From Clostridia bacterium (GTDB taxonomy: Bacteria > Bacillota > DSM-521 > Neomoorellales > SLTJ01): a stretch of DNA of 6,948 nucleotides. Below the pieces are notes generated by a model that was not told the origin of the DNA, ran no database searches, and saw nothing but the letters and a program-made list of their open reading frames with translations. Positions 5,608-6,948 of the stretch are shown piece after piece (position 1 is the first letter of the stretch; each line of letters opens with the position of its first letter). The translations under genes and the position numbers were made by a program. The DNA is taken from NCBI GenBank assembly GCA_014360105.1, contig JACIYD010000079.1:1-6948 (forward strand), written 5' to 3'.

Positions 5608-6380
5608 ACTGGCGCCGTCTCTTGCCTTTACTCGATCTCCTTATCGAAGTGGCGGATGCCCGCCTTCCCTGTGGGAGCCGCAACCCCCGTCTTCTTGCCG
5701 CTGCTGCCGGAAAAGCACGCCTCTTGATCCTGAACAAGGCCGATCTCGCCGATCCAGCGCTGACGGTGGCTTGGTGCCGTTTCTTGGAACGTTGTGAAGG
5801 TGTGCCCGTTTTGCCTCTCGCCGCCCTTTCGGGCAAGGGATTGCGCGCGCTGGAGCGCCGGCTTGCCGTTTTGGCCGCAGCGAAAGAACGGCGGCGTCCG
5901 TTGCGGGCGGTCGTGGTCGGCATCCCCAACGTGGGGAAGTCTACCGTGATCAACCACCTGGTGGGACGGAAGGCCGCGGCGACGGGCGCGGTGCCGGGGA
6001 TTACCCGGGGGCTGCAGTGGGTACGATTACGGCCCGGCCTTGAGCTCCTCGACACCCCGGGGCACCTGCCCACCGCCCGGAGCATACCGGCCTGGCAGCT
6101 CACCGCCGTCGGCGCCGTGCGGGCGGACGCCGAGGCTTCGCTGGAGGCGGCAGAAGCACTGTTGGCGGCCTTGACACCCCGTCATGGCCGTTCCATCGCC
6201 GCCTGTTACGGTCTCGAGGCGCCCTTTTCCCTTTCCGATATTGCCCGCAAGCGGGGGCTCCTTTCCCGAGGAGGAACACCGGACTTGCTAAGGGCGGCTA
6301 CGTTGGTCTTGCGTGATTTCTCCCGGGGCAAGTGGGGCCGCATCACTTTGGAGGAACCGCCCGTCCTGCCGGATCAATAG
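5604..6380 (+). CDS. rbgA: Circularly permuted GTPase, RbgA/YlqF family, lacking the N-terminal segment
   Basis: RbgA family GTPases promote late 50S subunit assembly. The G motifs appear in permuted order over 258 residues: NKAD (44-47), ALSGKG (74-79), the P-loop GIPNVGKST (106-114), PGIT (131-134) and DTPG (150-153). The C-terminal domain has the family signature ARKRGLLSRGG and FSRGKWGRITLEEP. Position two before lepB ends (GTGA overlap) and the usual lepB-rbgA-rnhB order support the call. Two oddities stand out. The family's opening W-F-P-G-H-M-A-K segment, which in B. subtilis carries catalytic His9, is missing, because the protein starts at the helix LLDLLIEVADARLP. The region after DTPG reads HLPTA where ILWPK is usual. 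The same frame upstream shows no start codon and no FPGHM for about 25 codons. It may be a divergent paralogue rather than the main RbgA. GGGTGG at 5594-5599 is a weak ribosome-binding site. Confidence 0.85.
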   Translation: MNWRRLLPLLDLLIEVADARLPCGSRNPRLLAAAAGKARLLILNKADLADPALTVAWCRFLERCEGVPVLPLAALSGKGLRALERRLAVLAAAKERRRPLRAVVVGIPNVGKSTVINHLVGRKAAATGAVPGITRGLQWVRLRPGLELLDTPGHLPTARSIPAWQLTAVGAVRADAEASLEAAEALLAALTPRHGRSIAACYGLEAPFSLSDIARKRGLLSRGGTPDLLRAATLVLRDFSRGKWGRITLEEPPVLPDQ

Positions 6381-6481
6381 GTGCCACGGCTGTCGGGCGC
6401 GAGACGACCCGGCCGGCGGGAGGGCCGAGGGAGGCAGGAAACGGGCGCCGCAGCACGAAAATAAGAAAGCGGTGGTAGACC

Positions 6482-6948
6482 GTGAGCGATGCCGGCTGGT
6501 CTTACGAGCTTGATTTGTGGCGGCGCGGTTTCCGCCTGGTAGCCGGCGTGGACGAAGTAGGCTGCGGCCCTCTTGCCGGCCCGGTGGTGGCGGCGGCGGT
6601 CATCTGGGTCCCGGGCGAATGTCTGTCCGGGCTGCGGGATTCGAAGCACTTGACGCCGCGGGCACGTGAGAGAGCGGCCGGGATGATCCGCCGCCGTGCT
6701 CTCGCCTGGGCCATCGGGGCGGCTTCCGTCCGGTATATCGAGCGGCACAACATCCGCCGGGCCGCTTTTCTTGCCATGTACCGCGCCTTGCGCCGCCTCT
6801 CGCCCGCGCCGGACTTCGTCCTGGTAGACGGCTTTTGTCTCCCCGATCTGCCATGGCCCCAGTTGGCCTTGCCGCACGGCGATGCCACGAGTGCCTCGGT
6901 GGCGGCGGCCTCGATCATCGCCAAGGTGTGGCGCGACGCGCTGATGGA
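6482..6948 (+). CDS. rnhB: Ribonuclease HII, 3' end cut by window
   Basis: RNase HII cuts the RNA strand of RNA-DNA hybrids and starts removal of single ribonucleotides from DNA. The frame is open from GTG 6482 to the window end (155 codons; family members are usually 190-260 residues). Motifs are VAGVDEVGCGPLAGPVVAAAV with catalytic Asp24 and Glu25, LRDSKHLT (51-58), IERHNIRRA (86-94), LVDG with Asp116, and HGDATSASVAAASIIAKVWRD with Asp134. The 18-residue spacing between the last two Asp equals that of the E. coli enzyme as I recall it. The substrate-recognition motif GRG reads GCG (27-29). The start is well fixed: an in-frame TAG lies at 6476-6478 and GGTGG (6471-6475) precedes the GTG by six bases. 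A 101-base gap separates it from the GTPase gene, the largest within the operon. Confidence 0.93.
   Translation, partial: MSDAGWSYELDLWRRGFRLVAGVDEVGCGPLAGPVVAAAVIWVPGECLSGLRDSKHLTPRARERAAGMIRRRALAWAIGAASVRYIERHNIRRAAFLAMYRALRRLSPAPDFVLVDGFCLPDLPWPQLALPHGDATSASVAAASIIAKVWRDALM

Noticed and set aside
6381..6481. Gap between the GTPase gene and rnhB searched for a small gene, terminator or promoter
   Set aside because: It is GC-rich with short GGCC/CCGG repeats but shows no T-tailed hairpin, no convincing promoter and no small gene.
1..6948. CRISPR arrays, insertion sequences, tRNA or rRNA genes
   Set aside because: No spaced direct repeats, transposase motifs, terminal inverted repeats or tRNA/rRNA signatures were seen.

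Overview
The window comes from a GC-rich genome with strong Shine-Dalgarno sites. The gene order ffh-rpsP-khpA-rimM-trmD-rplS-lepB-rbgA-rnhB is the classic Firmicutes (Clostridia/Bacilli) signal-recognition and ribosome-maturation operon. High GC, together with a Met-poor, Leu/Val-rich SRP54 M domain, suggests a moderately to strongly thermophilic anaerobic clostridial lineage (Moorella/Ammonifex/Desulfotomaculum-like). That taxonomic placement is inference; no marker gene here proves it.

Layout. Positions 1-981 hold the 3' part of mtnA (methylthioribose-1-phosphate isomerase), whose start lies before the window. Positions 982-1522 form a 541-base stretch without a credible protein gene. Its first ~430 bases are full of hairpins, including a perfect 10-bp stem, and look like a large structured RNA on the + strand; my best family guess is OLE RNA. 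This stretch ends with a good sigma-A promoter (TTGACT, 17 bp, TAGTAT) about 45 bases ahead of ffh. From 1523 to the window end nine same-strand genes follow with gaps of 2-101 bases or overlaps: ffh, rpsP, khpA, rimM, trmD, rplS, lepB, an rbgA-like GTPase, and rnhB (cut by the window end). No terminator was seen between them.

How they work together. Ffh targets nascent membrane and secreted proteins, and LepB cleaves their signal peptides. RpsP and RplS are ribosomal proteins. RimM assists 30S maturation, the RbgA family assists 50S maturation, and TrmD methylates G37 of tRNAs to hold reading frame. KhpA is a small KH RNA-binding protein. RNase HII removes ribonucleotides from DNA. The operon thus couples ribosome production to protein export.

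Points of special interest: the structured RNA candidate between mtnA and ffh; the absence of ylxM, which often precedes ffh; a GTPase of the RbgA family lacking the N-terminal FPGHM segment with its catalytic His; an RNase HII with GCG in place of the GRG motif; and a methionine-depleted Ffh M domain.
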